Positions 15,941 to 24,962 of a stretch of DNA of 64,000 bases are shown here, piece by piece (within the stretch, counting starts at the first letter, position 1; each line of letters opens with the position of its first letter). The notes beneath the pieces are model-generated. The model was given only the letters and a program-made list of their open reading frames with translations. It did no database searches and was not told where the DNA came from. This DNA comes from JARKPK01 sp964631235 (GTDB lineage Bacteria > Planctomycetota > Planctomycetia > Pirellulales > Thermoguttaceae). A program made the translations under genes and the position numbers. Where the stretch lies: contig CAZVZX010000014.1 of the NCBI GenBank assembly GCA_964631235.1, positions 45,305 to 109,304 of the forward strand. Reading direction: 5' to 3'.

Positions 15941-16669
15941 TCACCACGGCCAGGCGTCGCCCAGGGCCGTGCGCTGGGCCTCGGTGATGGTCGTTCGAGC
16001 GGCCTGAGCCAATGCGAGCATGGCGGTCAGTTGATCGAGCGAGAATGTGGCCCGTTCGCCCGTGCCCTGAACCTCGATGAAGCGCCCGCAGCCGGCGACG
16101 ACCACATTCAGATCGACCTCGGCGCGGGAATCTTCCGCGTAGTCGAGGTCGAGGAGCACTTCGCCGTCAACGATGCCGGCGCTGACGGCCGCGACGCTGT
16201 CGAACAACGGCAAACGGTTCGGGCCGGGCCAAAGGGTGTCGATGCTTCGCAGGGCATCGACCAGTGCGACAAACGCCCCGTTGACCGCGGCAGTGCGCGT
16301 GCCGCCATCGGCTTCGAGCACGTCGCAATCGATCAGGATCGACCGTTCGCCGAGGGCTTCGAGATCGACCACCGCCCGCAAGCTGCGCCCCACGAGCCGC
16401 TGAATCTCGCTGGTTCGGCCGTCGATCTTTCCTCCGCGTTCGCGCGGTTTCCGCGGCGAGGTGCTGCCGGGGAGCATCGCGTATTCGGCCGTCACCCATC
16501 CGCGGCCGCTGCCGGCCAGCCAGTTCGGCACGCTCGGCTCGACGGCGGCCGTGCAAAGAACCGTGGTGCGGCCCATCTGCATGAGCACACTCCCCGGTGC
16601 CGAACGGGTGAAATGGCGTTCGATGCGCAACGGCCGCAGTTGGCCGGCGAGCCTCGATTCGCTTCTCAT
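15941..16669 (-). CDS. rph: Ribonuclease PH
   Basis: The protein has 242 residues. The start ATG at 16669 is preceded by AAAGGAG at good spacing. RNase PH signatures are present: GRTTVLCTA, GWVTAEYAMLPGST, GRTSEIQRLVGRSLR and DCDVLEADGGTRTA. It is the phosphorolytic 3'-5' exonuclease that trims tRNA 3' ends, acting as a hexamer in the cytoplasm. It is convergent with the GH5 gene. Confidence 0.95.
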   Translation of the reverse strand: MRSESRLAGQLRPLRIERHFTRSAPGSVLMQMGRTTVLCTAAVEPSVPNWLAGSGRGWVTAEYAMLPGSTSPRKPRERGGKIDGRTSEIQRLVGRSLRAVVDLEALGERSILIDCDVLEADGGTRTAAVNGAFVALVDALRSIDTLWPGPNRLPLFDSVAAVSAGIVDGEVLLDLDYAEDSRAEVDLNVVVAGCGRFIEVQGTGERATFSLDQLTAMLALAQAARTTITEAQRTALGDAWPW

Positions 16670-16840
16670 CGCGAAAAACTCCTTTCCAAGAATCAGACGC
16701 CCTCCGCGCAAAGCGTTCCGGCAAGGCGAGAGTGCCCAGAATAGTGCTTTTCAGTCAGACCTGCAATCGGTTGCCCACGCTCGATTGCCGCAGGCGTCTT
16801 GACGGACCTCGGGCGCGTGAACGATGATTCTTCCGTTCGG

Positions 16841-17140
16841 GCGGCAGGGCCGAAGGGCCAACCGGTGCTACCGCACCCGTGGAGAACCCGCTCCCGTTGG
16901 TCGCCGGCATCGTTACCGAGAGAAGAAGATACCTTCGGTTGGTGTGAGGTGGCGGCAGGGCCGAAGGGCCAATCGGTGCTACCGCACCCGTGGAGAACTC
17001 GCTCCCGTTGGTCGCCGGCATCGTTACCCGAGAGAAGAAGGTACCTTCGGTTGGTGTCGGGTGGCGGCAGGGCCGCCGGCCAACCGGTGCTACCGCACCC
17101 GTGGAGAACCCGCTCCCGTTGGTCGCCGACATCGGTGTCG
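16841..17140. repeat. Tandem repeat, three units of 111/112 bp (last incomplete)
   Basis: Units start with GCGGCAGGGCC at 16841, 16952 and 17064. Each contains CCGGTGCTACCGCACCCGTG (a GGTGC/GCACC hairpin with TACC loop; the second unit differs by one base before it), GAGAACCCGCTCCCGTTGGT and a GAGAGAAGAAG run. The period changes from 111 to 112 and all three frames are equally open, so it is non-coding. The third unit diverges after about 17140. Confidence 0.85.
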
Positions 17141-17199
17141 CGAGAACGGAAGACTCGGGGTTAGTTGGTAGAGAATGGTCGTTGATTGCGGAGGGCCGT

Positions 17200-17300
17200 C
17201 GGGTAGTCTCACACAATGGCGAACGCGGCCGAAGTTGCAACGATGCGGCCGATTGTGTGCAATCCCCGTTTGAACCGCTTTCGGTCTTTCGCGGTTTTCT
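17200..17300 (-). repeat. Dispersed ~100-bp repeat, copy E
   Basis: On the minus strand it reads AAAACCGCGAAAGACCGAAA, GCGGTTCAAACGGGGATTG, CACACAATCGGCCGCATCG, then GGCCGCGTTCGCCATTGTG. It lies immediately upstream of the flavodoxin gene, in opposite orientation to it. Confidence 0.75.
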
Positions 17301-17316
17301 TTAGGAGGTCGAGGCG

Positions 17317-17868
17317 ATGGGCAAGGTGCTGGTCCTATACGATTCTGCCACGGGCAATACGGCGCGGATGGCCGAGTTGGTGTCCGAGGGGGCGAGAGAA
17401 ATCTCGGGCGTCGAGGTTCGCGTGCGGGAACTGTCGGCGGCCACGGCCGACGACATCTATTGGTGCGACGGTTTGGCCGTCGGCAGCCCGACGAATATGG
17501 GCGTGCTCTCTTGGAAGATGAAGCGGTTTTGGGATGAAGTGATGGGCCCGCACTGGATGAAGGTGGACGGCAAGATCGCGTGTGCGTTCTCGTCGTCGGG
17601 CGGCTGGGGCGGGGGCAGCGAGATGGCCTGCCTGTCGCTTTTGACGGTGCTGATCAATTTCGGGTTTCTGGTGTTCGGCGTGACGGACTATGCAGGGAAG
17701 CTAGCCACGGCCCATTACGGCGCGATTGCCGTCCGGCAGCCGCGCGAGGAGGAGACTCAGGCAGCATGCCGGCTCTTGGGACGCCGCTTGGCCGAGTGGG
17801 TGGCGTACCTGATCGACCGCCGCGACGAAGAGAATCCGTGCGTCAAACCGCGTCGGGCGGTGGAATAG
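17317..17868 (+). CDS. WrbA-like flavodoxin / NAD(P)H:quinone oxidoreductase
   Basis: The protein has 183 residues with a textbook ribosome site (AGGAGG, eight bases before ATG). The N-terminal FMN phosphate loop is LYDSATGNTARMAE; SPTNMGVLSWKMK and FSSSGGWGGGSE supply the two isoalloxazine-binding loops. This is a soluble flavodoxin-fold protein that probably passes electrons between NAD(P)H and quinones or small acceptors. It differs from classical WrbA in lacking the long insert, so the generic flavodoxin label is safer. Copy E of the dispersed repeat occupies its 5' region. Confidence 0.88.
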   Translation: MGKVLVLYDSATGNTARMAELVSEGAREISGVEVRVRELSAATADDIYWCDGLAVGSPTNMGVLSWKMKRFWDEVMGPHWMKVDGKIACAFSSSGGWGGGSEMACLSLLTVLINFGFLVFGVTDYAGKLATAHYGAIAVRQPREEETQAACRLLGRRLAEWVAYLIDRRDEENPCVKPRRAVE

Positions 17869-18075
17869 GGCGTTGCCGCGATTTCGCACGGCCGGAAGCG
17901 AGATTTCTCTTGCCGCAGAGAATCGGCTGTTTCAGCACGCGAGAACGGGCGAAGCGGGGGTTGCCGGCGCCACGTCGGCCGGGCCTCGTTGCTCGCGAAC
18001 ACACGGCCGGTGCGCGGCGACGGCGCCGCCGGCGCGATGGCAATGTCGCGCCGCCGCCACGCACTCGGGAAGCGA

Positions 18076-21066
18076 TTACGAGCAGCCCATGCTGGTGCCG
18101 CAGTTCTCGCAGAGGTAGCAGTTGCCGCAGCTTCGGGTGAGGCTGCCGCATTGGTCGCAGGGCGGGCCGTCGTAGTCGAAGGCGGCTGCGCGGCCGCCCG
18201 CCCGTTCCGCCAACGCCGCTGAGAGTACGGCCGTTGCTTCGGCCGGGCTCGACACTTTGGCCGAAGCCGAGCGGCCATCGGGTTTCGCCATCGCCCGCCC
18301 ATTGGGTGCCGAATGGGTCCCGTTCGAGCGGCCTGCCTCGTGCGTTCCGGCTCGCCCGCCGGCCATCTTGGCGGCGGGCGAACGATCTGTTTCCGCGTCG
18401 CCTTCAGGAGCTGCCGCCGCCGATTCGCTGACGAGCGATGCCGACTTGTTCCGTTCGCGGTAGCCGGGCAAGAAGGTGATCCCCAGCCAGCGGAAGATAT
18501 AGTCCACTACGCTCTTGGCGATGCGGATCTCGGGGTTCTTGGTGAACCCTTGCGGCTCGAATCGCGTGTGCGAGAACTTATTGACGTACACCTCCAACGG
18601 CACGCCGTATTGCAGGCTCATCGAAACGGCGGTGCCGAAGCAGTCCATCAAGCCGCCGATGGTGCTTCCCTCTTTGGCCATGGTGATGAACAGTTCGCCG
18701 GGCCGGCCGTCGGGATACAAGCCGACGGTGATATAACCCTCGTGGCCGGAAATGCTGAACTTGTGCGTGATCGACTGCCGCGTGTCGGGCAGACGTTCGC
18801 GCCGCGGTGCGGGCAACGGTTCCTTTTCGGCCTTGGCCGACTTGGTTTGCGTGGAAAGCGGCTGCAATTCCTTCGACCCGTCGCGATAAACTGCCAGGGC
18901 TTTCAACCCGAGTCGCCAGCCCTCGATGTACGCGTTGGCGATGTCTTCCGCCGTGGTGTCTCGGGGCATATTCACCGTCTTCGAGATCGCGCCCGAAATG
19001 AACGGTTGGGCGGCGGCCATCATCAGCACATGAGCGCGCCAGGGGATCGACCGCGTTCCATTGCGCGGCTGGAACGCACAATCGAATACGGGCAAATGCT
19101 CGATTTTCAGATCGGCGGCGCCCTCGATGGTGTCTTCCTTGTCGATGTACGCAATGATCGAAGCGATCTCCGCGTCGTTGTACCCAAGGGTTCGCAGTGC
19201 CAGCGGCACGGTTTGATTGACGATTTTCAACATGCCGCCGCCGGCCAACTGCTTGTACTTCACCAGGGCGATGTCGGGCTCGATGCCGGTCGTATCGCAA
19301 TCCATCATGAAGCTGATCGTTCCGGTGGGCGCCAGTACGGTCGCTTGCGCATTGCGGAAACCGTAGCGCTTGCCATGCGTGAGCACCTCGTCCCAAACGT
19401 GCCGCGCGGCCTCCTTCAAGTAGGCCGGCGCTTCGCGAATTTCTTCGACCTTTTGCCAGTGCATTTCCATCACGCGCAGCATCGGCTCGCGGTTGCGCTC
19501 GTACTCGTCGAACGGTCCGACTACTTCGGCCAACAGGCTGCTCGTGTGGTAGGCCGCGCCATGCATGATGGCGGTGATCGCCCCGCACAACCCGCGGGCT
19601 TCGGGAGAATCGTAGGGCAGGCCGGCGGCCATGATCAGGCTGCCGAGGTTGGAGTACCCCAATCCGATCGGCCGAAACCGGTGGCTGTTGGCGGCGATTC
19701 GCGCCGTCGGATAGCTGGCATGATCGACGAGAATTTCCTGGGCGATGAATACGATCCGGCAGGCGGCACGGAAGCGGGCCACGTCGAATGTGCCGTCGTC
19801 GCGGCGAAACTTCATCAGGTTGATGCTCGCCAAGTTGCAGGCCGTGTCGTCGAGGAACATATACTCCGAACACGGATTGCTGGCGTTGATCCGGCCCGAA
19901 TTGGGGCAGGTGTGCCAGCGGTTGATCGTCGAATCGTACTGCACGCCCGGATCGCCGCACTGCCACGCCGATTCCGACATCCGCCGCAACATCTCGCGTG
20001 CTGGGTACGAAGGCCCCGGCTGATCCGGCTTGGTCACCCAGTGGGTCGTCCAAGTCGCATCCTCTTCGACGGCGCGCATGAACTCGTCCGACAATCGAAC
20101 CGACAAGTTCGCGTTCTGAAACAGCACCGATTCATAGGCCTCGATCGGGTCGTAGCCCTGCTCGACCAAGATGCGGGCCTTTTTCTCTTCGCGGCTCTTG
20201 CACTCGATGAACTCCATCACGTCCGGGTGCCAGTCTTTGATCGACTGCATTTTGGCCGCACGGCGCGTCTTTCCGCCGCTTTTGACCACCGCGGCGATCT
20301 GGTCGTACACCCGCATGAACGACAGCGGGCCCGACGGCTTGCCGCCGCCGGAGAGCTTCTCGCGGCACGACCGAAGCGACGAAAGATCGGTGCCCGTGCC
20401 CGAGCCGAACTTGAAGAGCATCGCCTCACTGCGGGCCAACTCCATGATGTCTTCCATGTTGTCGCCCACGCTTTGAATGAAGCATGCCGAGGCCTGAGGA
20501 TATTCGTACGGGTTCTCCGGCTGGCGAACCGTAGCGGTTTTTCGGTCCCAGTGCCAGTTGCACATGGCGCCGCGCACGCCGTACTGATGGTAGAGCCCCA
20601 CGTTGAACCACACGGGCGAATTGAACGACGCATGCTGATGCAGGCACAGCCACGCCAGTTCACGATAGAACGATTCGCCCTCGGCGGCGCTGGCCAAGTA
20701 GCCGTCTTCCACGCCCCAATCAGCGATTGTGCGGCACACCCGATGAATCAATTGACGAACACTGCGCTCGCGCTGCGGTGTACCGACCTCGCCATAAAAA
20801 TACTTGCTGACGACGACGTTGGTGGCCAACTGGCTCCAGCCGGCCGGAACCTCGACGTCCTTCTGCTCGAAGAAAACCTTATCGCCCTCGCCCTTGATCG
20901 CCGCAGTGCGCAACTCCCATTCGACCGTGTCGAACACATCGCGGACTTCGGGGGGGCAGAAGACCGAGTCGATCTTCAGGCCGCGAGAGGGCCGCTGCGC
21001 TTCGCTTCGCACCGCCTCGGCCGGGGAAGACGCCAACTCCGAAATGTGCAAATTCATGCTATCCAT
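18076..21066 (-). CDS. nrdJ: Adenosylcobalamin-dependent (class II) ribonucleoside-diphosphate reductase
   Basis: The protein has 996 residues from the ATG at 21066 (a second ATG lies nine bases on). The ribosome site is GGGAG about ten bases upstream. Class II RNR motifs are present: substrate loop ASFNSPVWFNVGLYHQYG, GSGTGTDLSSLRS, the cysteine motif NPCSEYMFLDDTACN and the phosphate-binding APTGTISFMMDCDTTG. The extreme C-terminus carries a cysteine-rich zinc-ribbon-like tail (CDQCGS...CGNC...CENCG) seen in B12-dependent RNRs, probably carrying the redox cysteines that re-reduce the active site. It makes deoxyribonucleotides and does not need oxygen. The promoter lies about 390 bases upstream and overlaps two NrdR boxes. 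No other nrd gene is nearby. Confidence 0.95.
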   Translation of the reverse strand: MDSMNLHISELASSPAEAVRSEAQRPSRGLKIDSVFCPPEVRDVFDTVEWELRTAAIKGEGDKVFFEQKDVEVPAGWSQLATNVVVSKYFYGEVGTPQRERSVRQLIHRVCRTIADWGVEDGYLASAAEGESFYRELAWLCLHQHASFNSPVWFNVGLYHQYGVRGAMCNWHWDRKTATVRQPENPYEYPQASACFIQSVGDNMEDIMELARSEAMLFKFGSGTGTDLSSLRSCREKLSGGGKPSGPLSFMRVYDQIAAVVKSGGKTRRAAKMQSIKDWHPDVMEFIECKSREEKKARILVEQGYDPIEAYESVLFQNANLSVRLSDEFMRAVEEDATWTTHWVTKPDQPGPSYPAREMLRRMSESAWQCGDPGVQYDSTINRWHTCPNSGRINASNPCSEYMFLDDTACNLASINLMKFRRDDGTFDVARFRAACRIVFIAQEILVDHASYPTARIAANSHRFRPIGLGYSNLGSLIMAAGLPYDSPEARGLCGAITAIMHGAAYHTSSLLAEVVGPFDEYERNREPMLRVMEMHWQKVEEIREAPAYLKEAARHVWDEVLTHGKRYGFRNAQATVLAPTGTISFMMDCDTTGIEPDIALVKYKQLAGGGMLKIVNQTVPLALRTLGYNDAEIASIIAYIDKEDTIEGAADLKIEHLPVFDCAFQPRNGTRSIPWRAHVLMMAAAQPFISGAISKTVNMPRDTTAEDIANAYIEGWRLGLKALAVYRDGSKELQPLSTQTKSAKAEKEPLPAPRRERLPDTRQSITHKFSISGHEGYITVGLYPDGRPGELFITMAKEGSTIGGLMDCFGTAVSMSLQYGVPLEVYVNKFSHTRFEPQGFTKNPEIRIAKSVVDYIFRWLGITFLPGYRERNKSASLVSESAAAAPEGDAETDRSPAAKMAGGRAGTHEAGRSNGTHSAPNGRAMAKPDGRSASAKVSSPAEATAVLSAALAERAGGRAAAFDYDGPPCDQCGSLTRSCGNCYLCENCGTSMGCS

Positions 21067-21453
21067 AACCGACACTCCCTTTCGGTAAGCAGCACGAGGG
21101 GACGCCACCCGACCATTGCCGATGCGACCGACGGGGACAGGCCGACCGAGAATCCCATGATTCCCACGGCCCGCAACGCCCCAAGCCAGTCTCCAGGCCA
21201 ATCGTCGGCACGGTCAGTTCGCACCACCACTCGACGCGGTTTCGACCGAACTACGGCGACCAATCGCGCGAAAAGCAGTGGAAAGAACCGGTTGCGGCAC
21301 TCCAACGAGCTTCAGCTTTGTCCATCGGCGCTCCGGAAACGCAGCGGCCCGAAGGGGGCAGGATTCGATGAACCTTTGGCCAGCCCGAGTGAGCTGAACC
21401 CCAGATATCCCTACCTTCCCAGATTCCTTAGACCGGCCAAAAGCGCCGTCCTG

Positions 21454-21469
21454 CCACAATATATTGTAT
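21454..21469 (-). promoter_or_regulatory. NrdR box 1 (overlaps nrdJ -10)
   Basis: On the minus strand this is ATACAATATATTGTGG. It matches the core of the NrdR consensus ACACWATATATWGTGT perfectly over CAATATATTG. It covers the TACAAT -10 element of the nrdJ promoter. Confidence 0.75.
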
Positions 21470-21491
21470 GTCGCGTTGGCAGGAGACACAA
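21463..21491 (-). promoter_or_regulatory. nrdJ promoter
   Basis: Reading the minus strand: TTGTGT (-35 position), a 17-bp spacer, then TACAAT (-10, 5 of 6). Both elements lie inside NrdR boxes, so a bound repressor would block polymerase. Confidence 0.6.
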
Positions 21492-21501
21492 CATACAGTC
21501 C
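21486..21501 (-). promoter_or_regulatory. NrdR box 2 (overlaps nrdJ -35)
   Basis: On the plus strand ACACAACATACAGTCC matches the palindromic consensus at 12 of 16 positions. Its centre is 32 bp from that of box 1 (16-bp linker), the three-helical-turn spacing characteristic of paired NrdR boxes. Confidence 0.7.
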
Positions 21502-22024
21502 AGATCGACACATCTTAGCCCTTTCTTCCGTCGCGTCAATCATGCAAAACGTTTTTTCCCTAAGATGAAACCGGGCAAGTTGTTTCGACCACTGATCCTG
21601 GTGGCCGGTGCTAGCATGGCGGCCGAAATCGTCGCCGCAACTTATTAGCAGACAGTTAGTTCGGAGTATGGCGCCGGTTTCTGTTTTGTAACGAAATCAC
21701 AAGGGCGGAACCGAAAAATTTTTGTGGGGCGGTTTGCCCGTCTGCGGTGGGATTCGGCAGTTGAACGTCGCGTGACGTAAGATAGGGATCGCGCGATACC
21801 GTCAGCCGTTTCCGCGTTCGCCCCCGATCAATCGGTCCGAAGAAGCGCAATACGCTGTGCCGTTGGTGCTGCTGGATTGCCGATCCGCTGGCCAACCGCC
21901 CGCAATATGCAACAATTGATCAATCAGTCCGCGCGATGTTCAACCGACCGGGCTGGTTGTCGATTGTGCAGAAGATGCCAACGCACGCCCGCGCTTCGCA
22001 ACCGCAAGGGAAGCGGTCTGAATA

Positions 22025-22135
22025 GAATCGCGGAAAACAGAGAACGGTTCAAATCGCATCCCTACGCAATCGGCCGCTTCGCTCTACTGGCGGCCGCTTC
22101 CGTAATTGCGTGGAACTATTTAGGCGGTTGCGAGC
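22025..22135 (+). repeat. Dispersed ~100-bp repeat, copy A (best-formed)
   Basis: Head: ATCGCGGAAAACAGAGAACG then GTTCAAATCG. Body: ACGCAAT (22064-22070) and CGGCCGC (22071-22077) pair with GCGGCCG (22090-22096) and ATTGCGT (22105-22111), a long hairpin with an asymmetric loop. Tail: GGAACTATTTAGG. Confidence 0.8.
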
Positions 22136-22297
22136 GCTGCGAGCCGGCCGACTCGATGTGCAGTGCGACCGGGCCGAGGGCCGTTTTCCGAGGCGTTGTT
22201 TTTTAGGCGTGTGAGCGAGGGCGCTGGATCGGCGCGGCCGAGTGTTCCTCAGCATCGATTGTTGCCGTTTGATTGAACCTACCGTTTCAACACCGCC

Positions 22298-23419
22298 ATG
22301 CTCTTGCTCTACAATTTGATGATGCTGGCGGTGGACTGGGCAGTGCTCCGACTGCTTCGTCGCGGGCCGGGATGGAAGCGATGGCTGGTTTCGGCCGTTG
22401 CGTTTGCCGCAGTTGCCCTCGCGTTGGCCGTTGCCACCGTTTGGCTGGCGTTCGGTCGGCAGCGGATCGATCTTTTCGCCGTGTTTCGGCTGATCTCGGC
22501 GGCCGTGTTCTTTCACGGAACGCTGCTGGCGGTTGGTGCCGCTTGGATCTGGCGCGGTTCGTGGCGGTTGGGGGCCGGGCTTAATGGCTTGTTGGCGATT
22601 ACGCTGCTGACGACGGCCTACCATATCTGGTTGATCGAGCCGACATGGCTCGAGGTCACGCGGGCGGAGATCGCTTCGTCGAAGATCGAAAGGCCGCTGC
22701 GCATCGTGGTAATCGCCGATTTGCAGACCGAAGACTTCGGCGAGTACGAGCAGGGAGTCTTGCGGTTGGCCTTCGCCGAGAAGCCCGACGTGATCCTTTG
22801 GGCAGGCGACTATGTTCAATCGCCGATGCCGAATGAACAGTACCGCAAGATCAACGAATTTCTCAAGGCGAATCCCTACGCGCCGCCGTTGGGCGCGTAT
22901 GCCGTGGCGGGCAACGTCGATTCGCCCCAGTGGCCGACGATGTTCGAAGGCACTGATGTCGTCGTCGTTCATCAGACCGAGGCATTCATGCTCGGCGGCG
23001 TGCGTTTGACGTGCCTTTCGTTGGGCGACAGTTACAACGGATTGTTCGACCTGCTTGCGCGCGACATTCCCGTTCGCGCGGCGATCGAGGCCTCGGCCGC
23101 GAGTGCATCCGATCAGTCCGGTTCAACCGCCTATCACATCATCGTTGGACACGTGCCGAACTTCGCGCGCGGGCGAAACGATGGAGACCTTTTGCTGGCC
23201 GGGCACACGCATGGGGGCCAAGTGCGGATTCCGGGCATTGGGCCGTTGATTGCCAATTGCTGGGTGCCGCGGTCGTGGGCCTCGGGGACGACCGAACTGG
23301 GCGATGGTCGGCGGCTGATCGTCTCGCGCGGCATCGGCATGGAACGCGGCGAGGCCCCGCAAATTCGTTTCTTCTGCCGTCCGCAATTGCTGGTCATCGA
23401 ATTGCTGCCCGAGAGTTGA
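22298..23419 (+). CDS. Membrane-anchored metallophosphoesterase-like protein (YkuE type, altered metal site)
   Basis: The protein has 373 residues. Hydrophobic segments at about 1-20, 28-51, 60-84 and 93-113 give a four-helix membrane anchor, followed by a calcineurin-like phosphoesterase domain (135-373). The motif order is typical but two metal-ligand histidines are changed: DxH is DLQ (141-143), GD is at 170-171, GNH[DE] is GNVD (205-208), and the later GH (284-285) and GHTHGGQ (302-308) are kept. Relatives of this architecture act on envelope lipids or nucleotides. With His143 and His207 missing, it may bind one metal or have shifted specificity; LpxH-type enzymes also replace the His of GNHD (by Arg). 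No substrate can be assigned. Confidence 0.82.
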   Translation: MLLLYNLMMLAVDWAVLRLLRRGPGWKRWLVSAVAFAAVALALAVATVWLAFGRQRIDLFAVFRLISAAVFFHGTLLAVGAAWIWRGSWRLGAGLNGLLAITLLTTAYHIWLIEPTWLEVTRAEIASSKIERPLRIVVIADLQTEDFGEYEQGVLRLAFAEKPDVILWAGDYVQSPMPNEQYRKINEFLKANPYAPPLGAYAVAGNVDSPQWPTMFEGTDVVVVHQTEAFMLGGVRLTCLSLGDSYNGLFDLLARDIPVRAAIEASAASASDQSGSTAYHIIVGHVPNFARGRNDGDLLLAGHTHGGQVRIPGIGPLIANCWVPRSWASGTTELGDGRRLIVSRGIGMERGEAPQIRFFCRPQLLVIELLPES

Positions 23420-23634
23420 TCGGCCCGGCCAGTTCGATTACCATCGGAGCACGTTTCGGCTGCCGATGCTGATTGAACATAGCGCGGGGCCGATCCATCG
23501 ACTGCGGTTGCTAGGTCGAATGGACGGAACGCCGCTGGCGCCGAATGGGTGAAATCGGGATCCGAATGATTGACGCATTCGGCACATCGGCGCGGATCAA
23601 CGACTTGCTCGACATGTTCGCGAGGGCAATGACG

Positions 23635-24885
23635 ATGAAGGTTCTCCTTCCACTGTTTGGCATGATGGCGGTTTGCGGCATGGTCGGCCGCGGCGAAGCC
23701 GCGGAAGTGCGGCGGTTGCCGGTTGGAGAGTATCGCGACCGGATGGCGGCCGGTTGGATCGGCCAAATGTGCGGCGTCGGCTGGGGCGCGCCGACCGAGT
23801 TCAAATGGAATCGGAAGATCATCCCCGCCGAGGCGATGCCCGCCTGGAAGCCGGAGATGGTCAACCAATTTCATCAAGACGACATCTATGTCGAGATGAC
23901 GTTCCTTCGCACGTTGGAGAAGCACGGCTGGGATTGCTCGATTCGTCAGGCGGGCATCGACTTCGCCAATAGCGGCTATCCGCTATGGCACGCGAACAAG
24001 GCGGGCCGCGACAACCTGCGCGCCGGCATTGCCCCGCCCGACAGCGGCCATCCGCAATTCAACAAACACGCCGACGACATCGACTACCAGATCGAGGCCG
24101 ACTTCGCCGGGCTGATTGCCCCGGGGCTGCCCAACACGGCGATTGCTTTGGGCGAGAAGTTCGGTCGGCTGATGAACTACGGCGACGGGCTGTACGGCGG
24201 CCAGTTTGTGGCCGGGATGTACGCCGAGGCGTTTTTCGAGCGCGATCCGATGAAGTTGGTCGAGGCCGGGCTGCGTTGCATTCCCGGCGAGAGCCAGTAT
24301 GCCGAATGCATCCGCGACGTGATCGCCGCCTATCGCGCCAATTCGGACGATTGGCAACATGCCTGGCGCGTGATCGAGGAGAAGTATCATCGGCCGGAGT
24401 ACCGCCGCTTTTCGTGCAGCAAGGGCGACTACAACATCGACGCCAAGATCAACGGCGCGTATATCGTCATCGGCATGCTCTACGGCAAGCGCGATCCGGA
24501 TCAAACGATCATCATTTCCTGCCGTTGCGGTCAAGACTCGGACTGCAACCCCAGCAATGCGGCCGGCGTGCTCTTCACGACGATGGGCGCGAGAGCCCTG
24601 CCGCCGCGATTCACCGAGTCGCTGAAACGCAACGTGAAGTTCAGCCATACGGACTACAACTTCGACGAACTGGTGACCGTTTGCGAAAAGCTGGCTCGCG
24701 AGGCGGTGGTGCGCGCCGGTGGAACGATCGAACGCGATGCCGCTGGCGGCGAGGTGTTCGTCATTCCGGTTGAAGTTCTCAAGCCCAGTCCTCTGGAGCA
24801 GTGCTGGAACCCAGGGCCGCCGCGCAACGAGCGGTTCACGGCCGAGGAGATGAAGCAGATTCAGCCTCCGCCGGAGAAGAAGTGA
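23635..24885 (+). CDS. Exported ADP-ribosylglycohydrolase-family protein (first of two)
   Basis: I chose the ATG at 23635, eight bases after GAGGG; another ATG lies at 23629. The 416-residue product starts with a signal peptide (MKVLLPLFGMMAVCGMV, cleavage near GEAAE). The ADP-ribosylglycohydrolase (DraG/ARH) fold is recognised by the paired acidic magnesium motifs: FHQDDIYVEM near residues 79-88 and CGQDSDCNPSNAAG in the second half. Cytoplasmic members remove ADP-ribose from proteins or nucleotides. This one is exported, so it may hydrolyse another ribosyl or glycosyl N-linkage. The phosphatase gene starts 77 bases downstream on the same strand. Confidence 0.87.
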   Translation: MKVLLPLFGMMAVCGMVGRGEAAEVRRLPVGEYRDRMAAGWIGQMCGVGWGAPTEFKWNRKIIPAEAMPAWKPEMVNQFHQDDIYVEMTFLRTLEKHGWDCSIRQAGIDFANSGYPLWHANKAGRDNLRAGIAPPDSGHPQFNKHADDIDYQIEADFAGLIAPGLPNTAIALGEKFGRLMNYGDGLYGGQFVAGMYAEAFFERDPMKLVEAGLRCIPGESQYAECIRDVIAAYRANSDDWQHAWRVIEEKYHRPEYRRFSCSKGDYNIDAKINGAYIVIGMLYGKRDPDQTIIISCRCGQDSDCNPSNAAGVLFTTMGARALPPRFTESLKRNVKFSHTDYNFDELVTVCEKLAREAVVRAGGTIERDAAGGEVFVIPVEVLKPSPLEQCWNPGPPRNERFTAEEMKQIQPPPEKK

Positions 24886-24962
24886 TCTGGGAAGCCGATG
24901 ACGCCTCATCTTTTGGAATTGCCGGGGCTGCGCCTCACGGATGTTTGCTTTCAGGAAGCCTC

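Larger units (their letters stand above)
16670..17316. other. Intergenic region with two repeat types
   Basis: No gene is supported. It contains the three-unit tandem repeat (16841-17140) and copy E of the dispersed repeat (17200-17300), which ends just before the flavodoxin ribosome site. Confidence 0.6.
21067..22297. other. Intergenic region between divergent nrdJ and phosphoesterase genes
   Basis: It carries the nrdJ promoter and NrdR boxes, a long nrdJ leader of about 390 bases, and copy A of the dispersed repeat (22025-22135). I found no credible gene. The nrdJ leader has small hairpins (for example GAATC-ATGG-GATTC on the minus strand), but it does not match a cobalamin riboswitch by eye. 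Confidence 0.55.

Noticed and set aside
21100..21240. A possible cobalamin riboswitch in the nrdJ leader (GGCCTGGAGACTGGCTT on the minus strand resembles a B12 box)
   Set aside because: Only the GGAGAC core fits. The upstream GGTG, CCGCnACTG and flanking pairing elements are missing or in the wrong order. A covariance-model search of the leader would decide.
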